Assembly: GCA_002483135.1 (NCBI GenBank)
Contig: DLHI01000007.1
Location: 62,001 to 126,000 of the forward strand
Direction: 5' to 3'
Length of the DNA stretch: 64,000 bases
Origin: Hyphomonadaceae bacterium UBA7672
Lineage (GTDB): Bacteria; Pseudomonadota; Alphaproteobacteria; Caulobacterales; Hyphomonadaceae
The notes under the pieces were generated by a model. The model did no database searches and was not told where the DNA came from. It worked only from the letters and a program-made list of their open reading frames with translations. Below are positions 17,542-26,324 of the stretch, in pieces. Both the position numbers and the translations under genes were made by a program. Position 1 is the stretch's first letter. Every line of letters starts with the position of its first letter.

Positions 17542-17925
17542 CTGATAGCTAAGTTGGAGTGCGTTCTTCGCTCATGCCGACACCCTTTGGGGCTGGTGTT
17601 CGTCTTGCGCTGGGGAGTCTCTGGACCGCCCGGCGGGGTCAAGCGCGATTCCCTTGGATTTCAGCTCCCATGGAACCAGTATGGATCTCATCGAATTCGG
17701 CAGGACTGGAGTTGGACTGCCACTGAACGGCCTTTGTCCAGTCGGGGAAACCCCGGGCCGTTGCTGAGCGGATGTACATGTCCCGACTACAGGTCGTTCT
17801 TGGCAGGACAGGCTAAATTGCGACGGAACTCGTGCGGATTCCGACGGCTGCGGGCTGTGCCCAGAGGCATCGGGACTTACCCGTTGAGCTTGGGGCTGCT
17901 CTTTGCGGGGCCGCACAATCAACTA
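17542..17925. other. 384-bp gap without a convincing gene
   Basis: Overlapping frames on both strands (17554-17937 plus, 17572-17922 minus) have no motif and low-complexity Pro/Arg/Ser composition. No homology to the missing half of the S8-type protein is visible here. It is the junction of that remnant with the accessory island. Confidence 0.4.
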
Positions 17926-18147
17926 CTAGCGATCTGAGCTTGCGACGACGATCCATCCCCAGGCCGCTGCCACCAGCGCGATTGTATACATCATCCATGT
18001 CCAGCCCGGCACCGCTGTTCGAACCGTATCGCCACACCGCTGGCACTCGAGGTATCGCCACGGACGCGTGATCCAGCCGTTGCCATTCCAACAGTGGAGT
18101 TCGTGGCTTCCGCAGCTCTTGCACCTCTCAATGATTTGCGGCGGCAT
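17926..18147 (-). CDS. Small zinc-ribbon protein with a C-terminal transmembrane segment
   Basis: 73 residues from the ATG at 18147 (18192 is an alternative). The N-terminal half has two Cys pairs, ERCKSCGSHEL and LECQRCGDT, spaced like a zinc ribbon. The C-terminus is hydrophobic and aromatic (WMMYTIALVAAAWGWIVVAS), likely one membrane helix. Such zinc-ribbon/TM miniproteins are common and mostly uncharacterised. It faces away from the recombination operon that follows. Function unknown. Confidence 0.55.
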   Translation of the reverse strand: MPPQIIERCKSCGSHELHCWNGNGWITRPWRYLECQRCGDTVRTAVPGWTWMMYTIALVAAAWGWIVVASSDR

Positions 18148-18293
18148 CGCTGGGTAGCTCCATCGCAATTGCGCTGACCCAAAGAAGACCAAGAGCGCCG
18201 CCTTCGCAACGTGTGCAATTGTGCGACCAGCACGTCTTCGCGCACAACGGCTTTGTCTCAGCCGATTGAGCCTAGTACTGCGCAGACGACACT

Positions 18294-18510
18294 ATTGTCG
18301 CACTGCAACACGCGTTTCGACTGGACTGCTCGGCGCACCAGAGCGGTGGTCATGCTCCCAAAGAAGGAGACGACCACCATGTCCAAACGAACACTTCAGA
18401 CAACATCGCGCCGCAGGCGACGCACTGCATACCCGCAGTTTCTCTACGTGATCAGCTTTGGGGGCGGACCCGCGCGTCGGCGCAGACCTTCGCGCGATGA
18501 GGGGCCCGCT
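18294..18510 (+). repeat. Duplicated leader and 5' coding DNA, copy A
   Basis: About 217 bp that matches 28009-28226 closely, including the untranslated leader (ttcgactggactg...gagcggtggtc), the ribosome-binding region gaaggagacgac and the first ~45 codons of the small QFLYV protein. Conservation upstream of the start codon suggests shared regulation or recent duplication. Confidence 0.85.
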
Positions 18511-18636
18511 GAGCCAAAGCGCCCCCGGCCGCGATCGACCTGGTATGTGCGCCCCCTTGCGCCTCCCTCGCCGCAGCCGGCGATTGAGCCCGCTCAGCAT
18601 TCCTCGCCGCGCATCCTGGTCCGGGAGGATGCATGA
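18379..18636 (+). CDS. Small basic QFLYV-family protein, copy 1
   Basis: 85 residues from the ATG at 18379, preceded by aaggaga 7-13 nt upstream. The N-terminus is very basic (SKRTLQTTSRRRRRT), then the family core PQFLYVISFGG, then an Arg/Pro-rich low-complexity tail. Paralogs occur at 28094 and 38509. No known domain is recognised. The basic composition suggests nucleic acid binding, but the hydrophobic QFLYVISF segment could also be a beta strand for partner binding. Its stop overlaps the start of the RecE-like gene (ATGA), so it is the first gene of a four-gene operon. Confidence 0.7.
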   Translation: MSKRTLQTTSRRRRRTAYPQFLYVISFGGGPARRRRPSRDEGPAEPKRPRPRSTWYVRPLAPPSPQPAIEPAQHSSPRILVREDA

Positions 18637-19670
18637 TGGACCAGCAACACCCCGCGGCCGCCCCACCCGCACGCCCCAGACGCACACCTGCGCCCAAGAC
18701 AGCGAGCGCGAGCGCAGCACCCGATCCCACTACCGCCGCGGCCACAGCGCCCTCAGCAACCCTCGCTCCGGTGATCCCGACCACGCGCACTGTCCTCACC
18801 ACCGGCTGGCATCATCTTGAGGAGGAGGCCTACCACGCCGACCCCTGCCCGGCGCCGTCGCTGTCCTCCCACGCGGCGATGAACGTCATCGGCAAGTCGC
18901 TGATGCACGCTTGGCGCAGCCATCCGCGCTCGCCCCTGTTCGAGCCCTATGCGCTCGGGACCGCAGCTGATCGCGGGAGCGCTGCCCATGCACTCCTGTT
19001 CGGCGGCAAGGCCATCGCCCCCATCATGGCTGACGACTTCCGGACGGCTGCTGCACGTGAGGCCAGGGATCGGGCCCGCGCCCAGGGCTGCATCCCCATG
19101 CTGCAGAAGGATATCGAAGGGTTGCAGCAGATGATCACCCCTGCGCAGGAGCGGTTCGCCGCCCTGCATGGCGGGGCCTACCTCTGCGAGCAGAGCGCGA
19201 TCTGGCGCTCAGGCTCCACCGAAGCCGGCTGGCGGCGCGCCCGGATGGACACGCTGTCTGCCTCCCGTACCCTCATCGTGGACTACAAGACCACCGAAGG
19301 GGCAGTCGACGCCCTCTCCTGCGAACGCCGCATCGCCGACATGGGCCTCCACATTCAGGCCGCCGCCTATGTCGAGGCGGTCGAGACCTTGCACCCTGAG
19401 CTCATGGGCCGGGTCCGGTTCGTGTTTCAGTGGCAGGAGCAGAAGGTGCCCTACGCCTTGTCCCCTCCCATCGAGATGTCGGAGGCGTTCATGAGCCTTG
19501 GCCGGGCCCAATGGCAGGCCGCCTGCCGGCTCTGGGACATGGCCCTCAAGCACGGCTCATTCCCCGGCTACTCGCCCCACCCCCATCTGGCCTGTCCCCC
19601 ACCCTGGGAGCTCAGCCGGTGGGAAGAACGCATCGCAGCCGATCCCAGCCTTGCCGAGGCGGCGTCATGA
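18633..19670 (+). CDS. RecE-like PD-(D/E)XK exonuclease
   Basis: 345 residues; gggagg lies a few nt before the ATG (18633; 18636 also possible). The first ~55 residues are Ala/Pro-rich and disordered. The core then shows the PD-(D/E)XK exonuclease pattern of the RecE/DUF3799 type: GSAAHALLFGG (about 115-125, GxxxH), RMDTLSASRTLIVDYKTTE (Asp206, Asp217, Lys219) and HIQAAAYVEAV (Gln242). Such nucleases resect double-strand ends in phage recombination systems and work with an annealing protein. The next gene overlaps by 4 nt and encodes a P-loop ATPase, which may fill the partner role. Confidence 0.85.
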   Translation: MMDQQHPAAAPPARPRRTPAPKTASASAAPDPTTAAATAPSATLAPVIPTTRTVLTTGWHHLEEEAYHADPCPAPSLSSHAAMNVIGKSLMHAWRSHPRSPLFEPYALGTAADRGSAAHALLFGGKAIAPIMADDFRTAAAREARDRARAQGCIPMLQKDIEGLQQMITPAQERFAALHGGAYLCEQSAIWRSGSTEAGWRRARMDTLSASRTLIVDYKTTEGAVDALSCERRIADMGLHIQAAAYVEAVETLHPELMGRVRFVFQWQEQKVPYALSPPIEMSEAFMSLGRAQWQAACRLWDMALKHGSFPGYSPHPHLACPPPWELSRWEERIAADPSLAEAAS

Positions 19671-20572
19671 CCCTCCTCCAGACAGCACCCTCCGCCACAG
19701 CGCCCTCCGCAACCTCACTTGAAGAAGCAGGCCTCACCCTGCCCGATCCCGATCGCGCAGCTGGCCGCCGGTTCGATATCCGCCCTGCGGTCCGCCAGAA
19801 GGTCTCCCTCCTGCTTGGCCTCGCCGGGCCCTCAGGCTCGGGCAAGACCTACTCCGCCCTGCGGCTGGCGGCCGGCATCGCCAGGGTCGCAGGCGGGGAG
19901 GTGGTGGTGATCGACACCGAGAACCGGCGCGCCCAGCACTATGCTGATCAGTTCAAGTTCCAGCATATCGACTTTGCGCCGCCCTATGGGCCGCTCGATT
20001 ATCTCGGCGCCCTCCAGACCGCCGAGCGGACAAGGCCGGCCTGCATCGTCATCGACAGCCTCTCTCATGAGCATGATGGCGAGGGCGGCACGCTCGACTG
20101 CGTTACCGCCGAGCTGGATCGGCTCGCAGGCGCTGACACCAGCCTGCAGCAGAAGCTGGCGGCCGCCGCCTGGCGCAAGCCCAAGGCCGCTCGCCGCGCC
20201 CTCCTCTCGGGCCTCCTCAGGGTCGAGAGCCATGTGATCGTCTGTATCCGGGCCAACGAGCGCACCCGCATGGCGCGCGAGGCGGTGGCGACAGAGCCGG
20301 TCGAGCTGGGGCTCACGCCTGTCGCAGCGCCTGAGATCCTGTTCGAGCTCACCTGCTCGGCCCTGCTCAAGGCCGGAGCGCATGGTGTTCCGACCTGGTC
20401 CTCCCAGCTCCAGGGCGAGCATGGGGCGATCAAGCTGCCACGGCAGTTTGCGGAGGTGTTCAAGGACAAGAAGCCTCTTGAGGAGAGCCATGGCGAGCAG
20501 CTGGCGCGCTGGGCCGCTGGCGAGGCGCTGAGCACACCTCTAAAGCGCAAACATCGGCGGAGGACCGCATGA
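19667..20572 (+). CDS. Phage-type P-loop ATPase (possible Sak4/RecA-like recombination partner)
   Basis: 301 residues from the ATG at 19667, whose ATGA overlaps the nuclease stop. Residues 1-40 are Ala/Pro-rich. Walker A is AGPSGSGKTYSA (about 53-64) and Walker B is ACIVIDSLSHE (about 125-135), with an acidic DTENRR strand between. This is the layout of the AAA_24/Sak4-like phage nucleotide-binding proteins. No large C-terminal domain is seen. With the RecE-like nuclease it probably handles recombination or single-strand annealing of phage or element DNA; this is inference from context. Confidence 0.8.
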   Translation: MTLLQTAPSATAPSATSLEEAGLTLPDPDRAAGRRFDIRPAVRQKVSLLLGLAGPSGSGKTYSALRLAAGIARVAGGEVVVIDTENRRAQHYADQFKFQHIDFAPPYGPLDYLGALQTAERTRPACIVIDSLSHEHDGEGGTLDCVTAELDRLAGADTSLQQKLAAAAWRKPKAARRALLSGLLRVESHVIVCIRANERTRMAREAVATEPVELGLTPVAAPEILFELTCSALLKAGAHGVPTWSSQLQGEHGAIKLPRQFAEVFKDKKPLEESHGEQLARWAAGEALSTPLKRKHRRRTA

Positions 20573-21045
20573 GCAAGTCTCCATCACCTCTGCGGCGGGA
20601 GCCAGCCCTGCCAGTCCCGCGCCGGCGGCTCAACCGGATCGAGTTTGCGCAGCTGATGCTCGATCAGGACGGGCGCTGTGCGGCCTGCCGGGAGAAGCTG
20701 CGGGCTGACCTCATCGTCGACGAGCATCTGACCCCGCTCGATCAGCTGGGGACCAACGACCTCTCCAACCGGGCGCTCTATTGCACCGCATGCGCAAGGG
20801 CCAAGACCGACGGCGACCAGGCCAATATCCGCCATGGCCGCAGGATCCGCGGCGAGACCGGTCAGAAGCGCACCCGCGCGCTCCGCAAGCTCAAGCCCTG
20901 GACCCAGCCGCGGACATTCCCCACCAACCGCGATGGTCCGCTCAAGCGCAAGATGAACGGCCAGGTGGTGCGGCGGCCGACACGCAAGCGAACGCTCCGG
21001 CCGGTGCGTTCGTTCGCATCGATCAGGTGCCCGGAGAGTATCTGA
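20569..21045 (+). CDS. HNH-endonuclease-like protein
   Basis: 158 residues, starting ATGA over the ATPase stop. The zinc/HNH core is DGRCAACREKL (Cys37, Cys40), LIVDEHLTPLDQLGTNDLSN (the D-E-H, then N) and LYCTACARAKT (Cys72, Cys75, Lys79), the arrangement of small HNH endonucleases. The C-terminal half is very basic (RRIRGETGQKRTRALRKLK). Its exact substrate is unknown. It closes the overlapping operon. A decayed copy of its 3' end lies at 22152-22322. Confidence 0.78.
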   Translation: MSKSPSPLRREPALPVPRRRLNRIEFAQLMLDQDGRCAACREKLRADLIVDEHLTPLDQLGTNDLSNRALYCTACARAKTDGDQANIRHGRRIRGETGQKRTRALRKLKPWTQPRTFPTNRDGPLKRKMNGQVVRRPTRKRTLRPVRSFASIRCPESI

Positions 21046-21096
21046 CGCGGCACGCGATCACGCTTGCAGGTTCACAGTCTGCAATATGCACCGTCT

Positions 21097-21435
21097 TTAG
21101 ATTTCGTAGATCTCGCATCGAAAGCCGTCGACGTTGTGAACACGCCAAGCTTCGCCGCGACGGGCGAGTTGCGCGTTCACCCATGCATCAGGCGGCAGGG
21201 TGTCGCGGTAAACCATATCGCCCTTCTCGCCCGCAGTCTCAACGGCATGATGGCGATAGAGTGCGGCCAGCAAGCTTGCACGTCGACCTCGCTCCTCGCC
21301 CCGCTCTGTGCTCGCGCATGACACATCGAGCCACGAGGCATCCCCGCGCAGCCGCTGCGAAAAGCTCCGTCTGCGCGCGAAAAGGCTGACCAGCCTTACA
21401 AGGTTGGTCGCAACTCCACTACGTTCTGTTCTCAT
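21097..21435 (-). CDS. Hypothetical protein
   Basis: 112 residues from the ATG at 21435, preceded on its strand by a run of six G that could serve as ribosome binding site. The N-terminal half is Arg-rich, and the C-terminal half looks folded (GDMVYRDTLPPDAWVNAQLA...GFRCEIYEI). No family recognised. It converges on the HNH gene with a 51-nt gap. Confidence 0.42.
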   Translation of the reverse strand: MRTERSGVATNLVRLVSLFARRRSFSQRLRGDASWLDVSCASTERGEERGRRASLLAALYRHHAVETAGEKGDMVYRDTLPPDAWVNAQLARRGEAWRVHNVDGFRCEIYEI

Positions 21436-21830
21436 GAAGCCCCCCCTATTCCCAGAGTCAAGTAAGCCAGATGCGTTGCAACGAGGCAAGTGTCTCGCAA
21501 GCCCACGTGTCGACCTCGCGCTGCGCCGGCGATAACGTTTTTTGCGCCCGAGCCCGGCGAGTGAATCACAGCTGCAGAGCCTTCACGCACCCTAGGGCGT
21601 CGCGCCGCTGACGGAGTGACGGCGCGAGTCCTTGTGTGGTCGAGCCTTGGTTCCAGGGATGGGGCCCGCTGGCACCATGGCCTTTCAAGACCGTTTGATA
21701 ACAAGCCACGAAAGCGGGGCTCCGCGAGGCCAGGCTTGACTATTCGAACTGCCCAGCTTCTTCTCCACCTATCGCCGGGAAGCAGCACAAGACTGCCCAG
21801 GCGTGGGTTGATTATCGGGGACGGTCGGAC
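21436..21830. other. 395-bp gap containing a perfect 8-bp-arm hairpin
   Basis: No supported gene. At 21600-21627 the arms tcgcgccg and cggcgcga pair perfectly around a 12-nt loop (ctgacggagtga). There is no following T-run, so it is not a classical intrinsic terminator. Confidence 0.5.
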
Positions 21831-22043
21831 ATGTCAGATGTCTTGAGGGGGCTTTATGCCCGCCGCGCGGATCTTGAGCGCAGAATTGCTGCTGCCCAGA
21901 ATGCCAACATAGCGAGCTCTGCTGACACATCGGCCAATGAGTCTGATGAGGACGTATTCGGCCTGCATCTTCAACTCAAGAGCGTCGTTACCCAGATCGA
22001 TGTCTACGCCAGCTCAAGCGACCGATGGGCGCACGGGGCCTAG
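21831..22043 (+). CDS. Small hypothetical protein
   Basis: 70 residues. The N-terminal part is helical and charged (DVLRGLYARRADLERRIAAA), followed by a Ser/Asp-rich linker and another helix (DVFGLHLQLKSVVTQIDVYA). The ATG is preceded by ggacggtcggac, a weak ribosome binding site. No domain recognised; a short coiled-coil protein is possible. Confidence 0.42.
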   Translation: MSDVLRGLYARRADLERRIAAAQNANIASSADTSANESDEDVFGLHLQLKSVVTQIDVYASSSDRWAHGA

Positions 22044-22151
22044 GCTCGCTCCTGCGTCACCCGTCCCCCACTAATGGGTGCGGCGAATCGCATGAGCGAT
22101 GTCGAGTTCTGTATTGACGCCTCCCGGTTCTGCGCGACTTCGGCTGACTAA

Positions 22152-22322
22152 CCGCAAGCCCGGCATCGTGCGGCGCGGGCGGGCCAGCGACTTCCCGCAA
22201 ACCGGTACGGTCCGCTCAAGCGAAACATGAACCGCCAGGTGGTGCGGCGGCCGACACACAAGAGGAAACTGGGGCCGGTGCGCAGCTTCACACTGCGCTT
22301 GTCGACAGAGCCTTTGAGATAA
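22152..22322 (+). pseudogene. Decayed duplicate of the HNH gene 3' end
   Basis: 22208-22282 is about 80% identical to 20934-21008, the part of the HNH-like gene encoding GPLKRKMNGQVVRRPT. The translation here reads GPLKRNMNRQVVRRPTHKRK and runs on to a TAA at 22320. Just upstream one base is missing relative to the intact gene (after ttcccg), which breaks the frame. No HNH core remains. Confidence 0.8.
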
Positions 22323-22507
22323 ACGATCGAATGAACCCTTCGCTGCTTTGGCGACGCCAGCCTATCGGTAGGGAACCCGATGTAGCTGCTTGGACCATCG
22401 CACCGCCCGCAACCGGGACGGCCAGGAGAATGAGAAGGTAGGTCACCCGCGGCGCGAACCCGTGATGGCGATTTAGCGTCAAGGGGTCAGCCGCTTGTCG
22501 TAATGGG
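22323..22507. other. Short non-coding gap before the ABC transporter
   Basis: 185 bp between the HNH remnant and the ABC transporter start. No gene or strong regulatory signal is recognised; a frame on the minus strand (22288-22482) has one hydrophobic stretch but no support. Confidence 0.35.
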
Positions 22508-24433
22508 GTGATTGCAGTACCAAAACGATCGTCTGCGCAGGTTGGGATCCGAATAACTTTACGTCGCCGAGGACGCCGCCGAAACGGCGGCAGTCAAGGC
22601 AAGGGGTCTCTGTTCGTGCGATCGACGCTCCGCCGCCTCTTTCTTCTCATCGGACCAAGACAACAGCGGTACCTCGCGGGACTTGTAGCCGTTATCGCCG
22701 CGTCGGGGTTGGTCGATACGTTGGGCGCGGTGTCGATCCTGCCCTTGCTCGCACTCCTTGCAGCGCCAGACGTTGCTCTCGCGCAGTTTCCCTTTCCGAT
22801 GCTCTCGAGCCTTACGGGCCTCAACGCGCCGCATGACCTACTCGTATTCATCTGCGTGCTGTCCCTCACCCTGATCCTTGTCGGACAAGGATTGAGGGCT
22901 GCCAGCAGCTACCTTTCGGCGCGCTTTGCGCGCCAGCAGGAGCTCTTGCTCGCGGTTCGACTGTTTCGGAATCGCCTCGCAGGGCGGTACGAGACATTCT
23001 TGCACAGGAACGCCACCGAGCTCGGCCGAACAACGCTAGGCGACGCAGAGCTTCTCGTTCAGGGATTCGTAGCCCCACTGCTCCAGGTGGTTGCGCAGGG
23101 CCTCGTGCTCGTCTGCATCGGAGCGCTGCTCGTGCTCGTGAACCCCATCGCCGCATTGTCGATGGCGACGGCAATCGGCGGAAGCTATGGACTGATACTT
23201 TGGTCGACGCGCGCGTATCTTCGCAAAATTGGCAAGGAGCGCCACGCTTCGGCTGCCGCGCGTAGCAAGGCTGTCCACGAAGCCTATTTCGGCATCAAAG
23301 AAACGAAACTACGTGGCGCTGAGCCCTACTTCTTGGAGCAAATGGAAAAGCACTCACGGGTCTATGCAAAGCACCAGGCGACCGCGTCCGTACTGAGCGA
23401 GATCCCGCGGTTTGGTCTGGAAGCCATCGTGTTTGGCGTGATCATCGTGATGCTCCTTCTGCTGCTCAATGAACCCGGACGCGCGCTGGCAAATGTTCTG
23501 CCGACCATGGGTCTTTTTGCCTTCGCTGGCGTCCGGCTCTTTCCCGCCCTGCAACTTCTCTACGCTGCTTTGAACACGCTAAACTTCAATCGCGAGGTTC
23601 TCGATCGGCTCGAGCCCGAGTTTGCAATGCTCGAGCCCCCTATGCTCGAGAAGGCAGAAGACTATTCGCCCATCCCGCTGAAGAAAGAAGTCAGGCTTGT
23701 TGATGCCTCGTATCACTATCCACAAACTCAGCGGGCCTCTATAGAGCGCGTTTCGATGGTGATACCCGCCTTGGCAACCGTCGGAATTGTCGGGGCGACT
23801 GGCGCTGGCAAGACGACGCTGGTTGATATTCTCCTCGGGCTACTGTCGCCTCATCAGGGGTCTCTCGAGGTCGATGGCGTCAAGATCACCGGCGAGTTGT
23901 GCCGACGCTGGCAGCGCTCGATTGGCTATGTGCCGCAGAGCATCTTTCTGGCCGACGATACCATCAGGGCAAACATCGCACTCGGCATCGAGCCGAACTG
24001 CATTGACGATGACCGTGTCCGACGTGCGGCACGGCTCGCGCAACTGGACGACTACGTGATGCGCCAGCTTCCGCAGGGATACGCTACGGTGGTTGGGGAC
24101 CGGGGAATCCTTCTGTCCGGAGGCCAGCGCCAGCGGATCGGCATCGCGCGGGCCCTCTATCATGATCCAGACCTGGTTGTCTTCGATGAGGCTACCAGCG
24201 CACTGGATCCGCAAACCGAGGGGGCGGTCATGGATGCCATCTTCAATGCGGGACGAGCCAAGACCGCAATCATCATTTCCCATCGGCTTTCGTCGGTGCG
24301 CCAGTGCGATATGATTTTTGTGCTGGATGATGGGCGCTGTGTGGCCTCGGGTACCTACCAAGAGCTTATGCAGGCTGGCGGTCGTTTCGGAGAACTCTTC
24401 GCCGACCGGTCTGCGGCGAGCATGACCTGCTGA
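22508..24433 (+). CDS. ABC exporter, fused transmembrane and ATPase domains
   Basis: 641 residues. A transmembrane domain of about six helices (residues ~50-330, for example YLAGLVAVIAASGLVDTLGA and EAIVFGVIIVMLLLLL) precedes a nucleotide-binding domain: Walker A GATGAGKTT (~430), Q-loop YVPQSIFLADDTI, signature LSGGQRQRIGIARAL (~536), Walker B LVVFDEATSALD and switch IISHRLSS. The layout resembles lipid-linked sugar or glycolipid flippases such as PglK and MsbA, so export of a glycan or lipid is plausible. The basic first 35 residues suggest a start nearer GTG 22617. The gene stands alone, downstream of phage-like DNA. Confidence 0.9.
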   Translation: MIAVPKRSSAQVGIRITLRRRGRRRNGGSQGKGSLFVRSTLRRLFLLIGPRQQRYLAGLVAVIAASGLVDTLGAVSILPLLALLAAPDVALAQFPFPMLSSLTGLNAPHDLLVFICVLSLTLILVGQGLRAASSYLSARFARQQELLLAVRLFRNRLAGRYETFLHRNATELGRTTLGDAELLVQGFVAPLLQVVAQGLVLVCIGALLVLVNPIAALSMATAIGGSYGLILWSTRAYLRKIGKERHASAAARSKAVHEAYFGIKETKLRGAEPYFLEQMEKHSRVYAKHQATASVLSEIPRFGLEAIVFGVIIVMLLLLLNEPGRALANVLPTMGLFAFAGVRLFPALQLLYAALNTLNFNREVLDRLEPEFAMLEPPMLEKAEDYSPIPLKKEVRLVDASYHYPQTQRASIERVSMVIPALATVGIVGATGAGKTTLVDILLGLLSPHQGSLEVDGVKITGELCRRWQRSIGYVPQSIFLADDTIRANIALGIEPNCIDDDRVRRAARLAQLDDYVMRQLPQGYATVVGDRGILLSGGQRQRIGIARALYHDPDLVVFDEATSALDPQTEGAVMDAIFNAGRAKTAIIISHRLSSVRQCDMIFVLDDGRCVASGTYQELMQAGGRFGELFADRSAASMTC

Positions 24434-24599
24434 CACCAACGCGATCAGAGGCGCCTATGCGACGCGTCGCTTGAATCAGACGGCGTCCCCTGCCCCCACG
24501 CCGCCTGCTGCAGCGGTCGCGAGCCACGAGCTCGTCCTCTGCGTCACAGATGTGTCAAACGGAATAGGTAGCGTCTAGGAAAGCCGCGAGGGACATACC

Positions 24600-26186
24600 A
24601 TGAGCCAACGTTCTTACGATCGGGCGCAACATACCCGTCGGCAACTTATCAGGCGGTTCGGCGCAGCCGCCGGTGTCTTCATCGCAGCCCCCCTCCTGTT
24701 CCGCGAAGCCCTCGCGCAGGTCGCGTTCACAGATGATCCGTTCCAGCTCGGCGTCGCTTCTGGAGAAGCCGCCGGAAGCGGCTTCGTCATCTGGACGCGC
24801 CTTGCGCCTAAGCCCTTCGAGATTGGTTTCGGCCTGCCCAGCCAACCGATCGAAGTCGAATGGGAAGTCGCATCCGACGAAGGCTTCCGGACAATCGTTC
24901 GCGCCGACAAGGCGATTGCCGACCCGATGATGGCGCACAGCGTCCACGTCGAGGTCGAGGGGCTCTCCCCATCACGGCCGTACTGGTACCGTTTCCGCGC
25001 CGGCGGCGTGCAAAGCCCGGTAGGCCGCGCGAAGACCACGCCGCTCGCGGGCGCGCCAACCCCGCGCGCCAAGTTCGCAGTTGTCGGCTGCCAGCACTAT
25101 GAGTCCGGCCTCTATACCGCCTACCGGCACGTCACCGCCGCCGAGCCAGACTTCGTGTTCTGCTATGGTGATTACATCTACGAGAATGGCGGAAGTCCGG
25201 CCTCTGCAACGACACCTGCATCGCTGGTCAACCGTCGCCACCTTCCGGGCGAGATCTTCAGCGTTGACGACTACCGGCGCCGCTACGCGCAGTACAAGTC
25301 GGACCCCGACCTCAAGGCCGCGCATGCTGCGGCCGCCTGGTATTCTGTCTGGGATGACCATGAGACCGACAACAACTGGGCCTCGGAGTGGGACGAGAAG
25401 GGCACGCCGCCGGAGCTGTTCCGCTTCCGCAAGCAGGCTGCCTTCCAAGCCTACTACGAACACATGCCGCTGCGCCGCTCCTCGCTTCCCGTGGGCGCAA
25501 GCCTGCAGCTCTACCGGCGTGCGCCCATCGGCGATCTGATCGACCTCAACCTGCTCGACACACGGCAGTATCGTTCGAACCAACCCTGCAACGACCAGAG
25601 CGCGGGTTGTGCCGACCTCGACTCTGCACCTCACTTCCTTGGCGATGCGCAGGAGGCCTGGCTCAAGCAGGGTCTGTCCGCCTCCCGGGCGCGGTGGAAC
25701 GTATTGGCGCAGCAGGTCGTGATGATGGACCTCGATCGTGACCCAGGCGAAGGCTACCGCGCCAACGTCGATAGCTGGGCCGGTTACCGGACGCCGCGCG
25801 GACGCGTGCTCCAGCACATCGCCGACGCACGCATTCCCAACGTGGTGGTCCTCACAGGCGATGAGCATGTGAACTATGCGGGCGAGGTGCATCTCGACAG
25901 CCGCAAGCCTGGCTCAACCCCCGTTGCGGTCGAGTTCACGTCCACCTCGATCTCGTCAGGCGGGGATGGGCAGGACCTGACCGCGAACGACCAGGCCGTG
26001 CTGAGCGCCAATGCTGCGCTCAAATTCGTCAACCGGCAGCGCGGCTTCATGCTGTGCGACGTCACCAAGGACAGGTGGGAGACATCGGTTCGCGTGCTCG
26101 ACAAGGTCTCGGAGCCGGATGGAAAACTTTCAACCCGGGCAACGTTGAGCGTCACGCCGGGATCGAACCGAGTGACGAACGGTTAG
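24600..26186 (+). CDS. PhoD-type alkaline phosphatase/phosphodiesterase, Tat-exported
   Basis: 528 residues. The N-terminus carries a Tat signal (TRRQLIRRFGAAAGVFIAAPLL, ending near ALAQ). The PhoD N-terminal beta domain follows (FQLGVASGEAAGSGFVIWTRL), then the metallophosphatase core: VVGCQHYESGLYTAYRHV, FVFCYGDYIYENG, SVWDDHETDNN, NLLDTRQYRSNQP and VVLTGDEHVNYAGEV. All expected metal-binding Asp/His/Tyr positions are visible. It releases phosphate from phosphomonoesters or diesters in the periplasm. A candidate ribosome binding site (gcgaggga) precedes the ATG. No Pho box was recognised. Confidence 0.93.
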   Translation: MSQRSYDRAQHTRRQLIRRFGAAAGVFIAAPLLFREALAQVAFTDDPFQLGVASGEAAGSGFVIWTRLAPKPFEIGFGLPSQPIEVEWEVASDEGFRTIVRADKAIADPMMAHSVHVEVEGLSPSRPYWYRFRAGGVQSPVGRAKTTPLAGAPTPRAKFAVVGCQHYESGLYTAYRHVTAAEPDFVFCYGDYIYENGGSPASATTPASLVNRRHLPGEIFSVDDYRRRYAQYKSDPDLKAAHAAAAWYSVWDDHETDNNWASEWDEKGTPPELFRFRKQAAFQAYYEHMPLRRSSLPVGASLQLYRRAPIGDLIDLNLLDTRQYRSNQPCNDQSAGCADLDSAPHFLGDAQEAWLKQGLSASRARWNVLAQQVVMMDLDRDPGEGYRANVDSWAGYRTPRGRVLQHIADARIPNVVVLTGDEHVNYAGEVHLDSRKPGSTPVAVEFTSTSISSGGDGQDLTANDQAVLSANAALKFVNRQRGFMLCDVTKDRWETSVRVLDKVSEPDGKLSTRATLSVTPGSNRVTNG

Positions 26187-26324
26187 TGCGCAACCGGCAC
26201 CGTGTATGAAAACGACGCGCTGCATCAGAAGCGCCGCGAACGCTCCATTTCCGTAGGTCAATCCTGACCGCACTCCTGCCTCTGTGGCAGATGATCCCTC
26301 CTGTGGTTTCTGCTATACAGAGCC

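Noticed and set aside
24972..25892. 306-residue minus-strand frame opposite phoD
   Set aside because: PhoD metal motifs are on the plus strand and the antisense frame has no motif.
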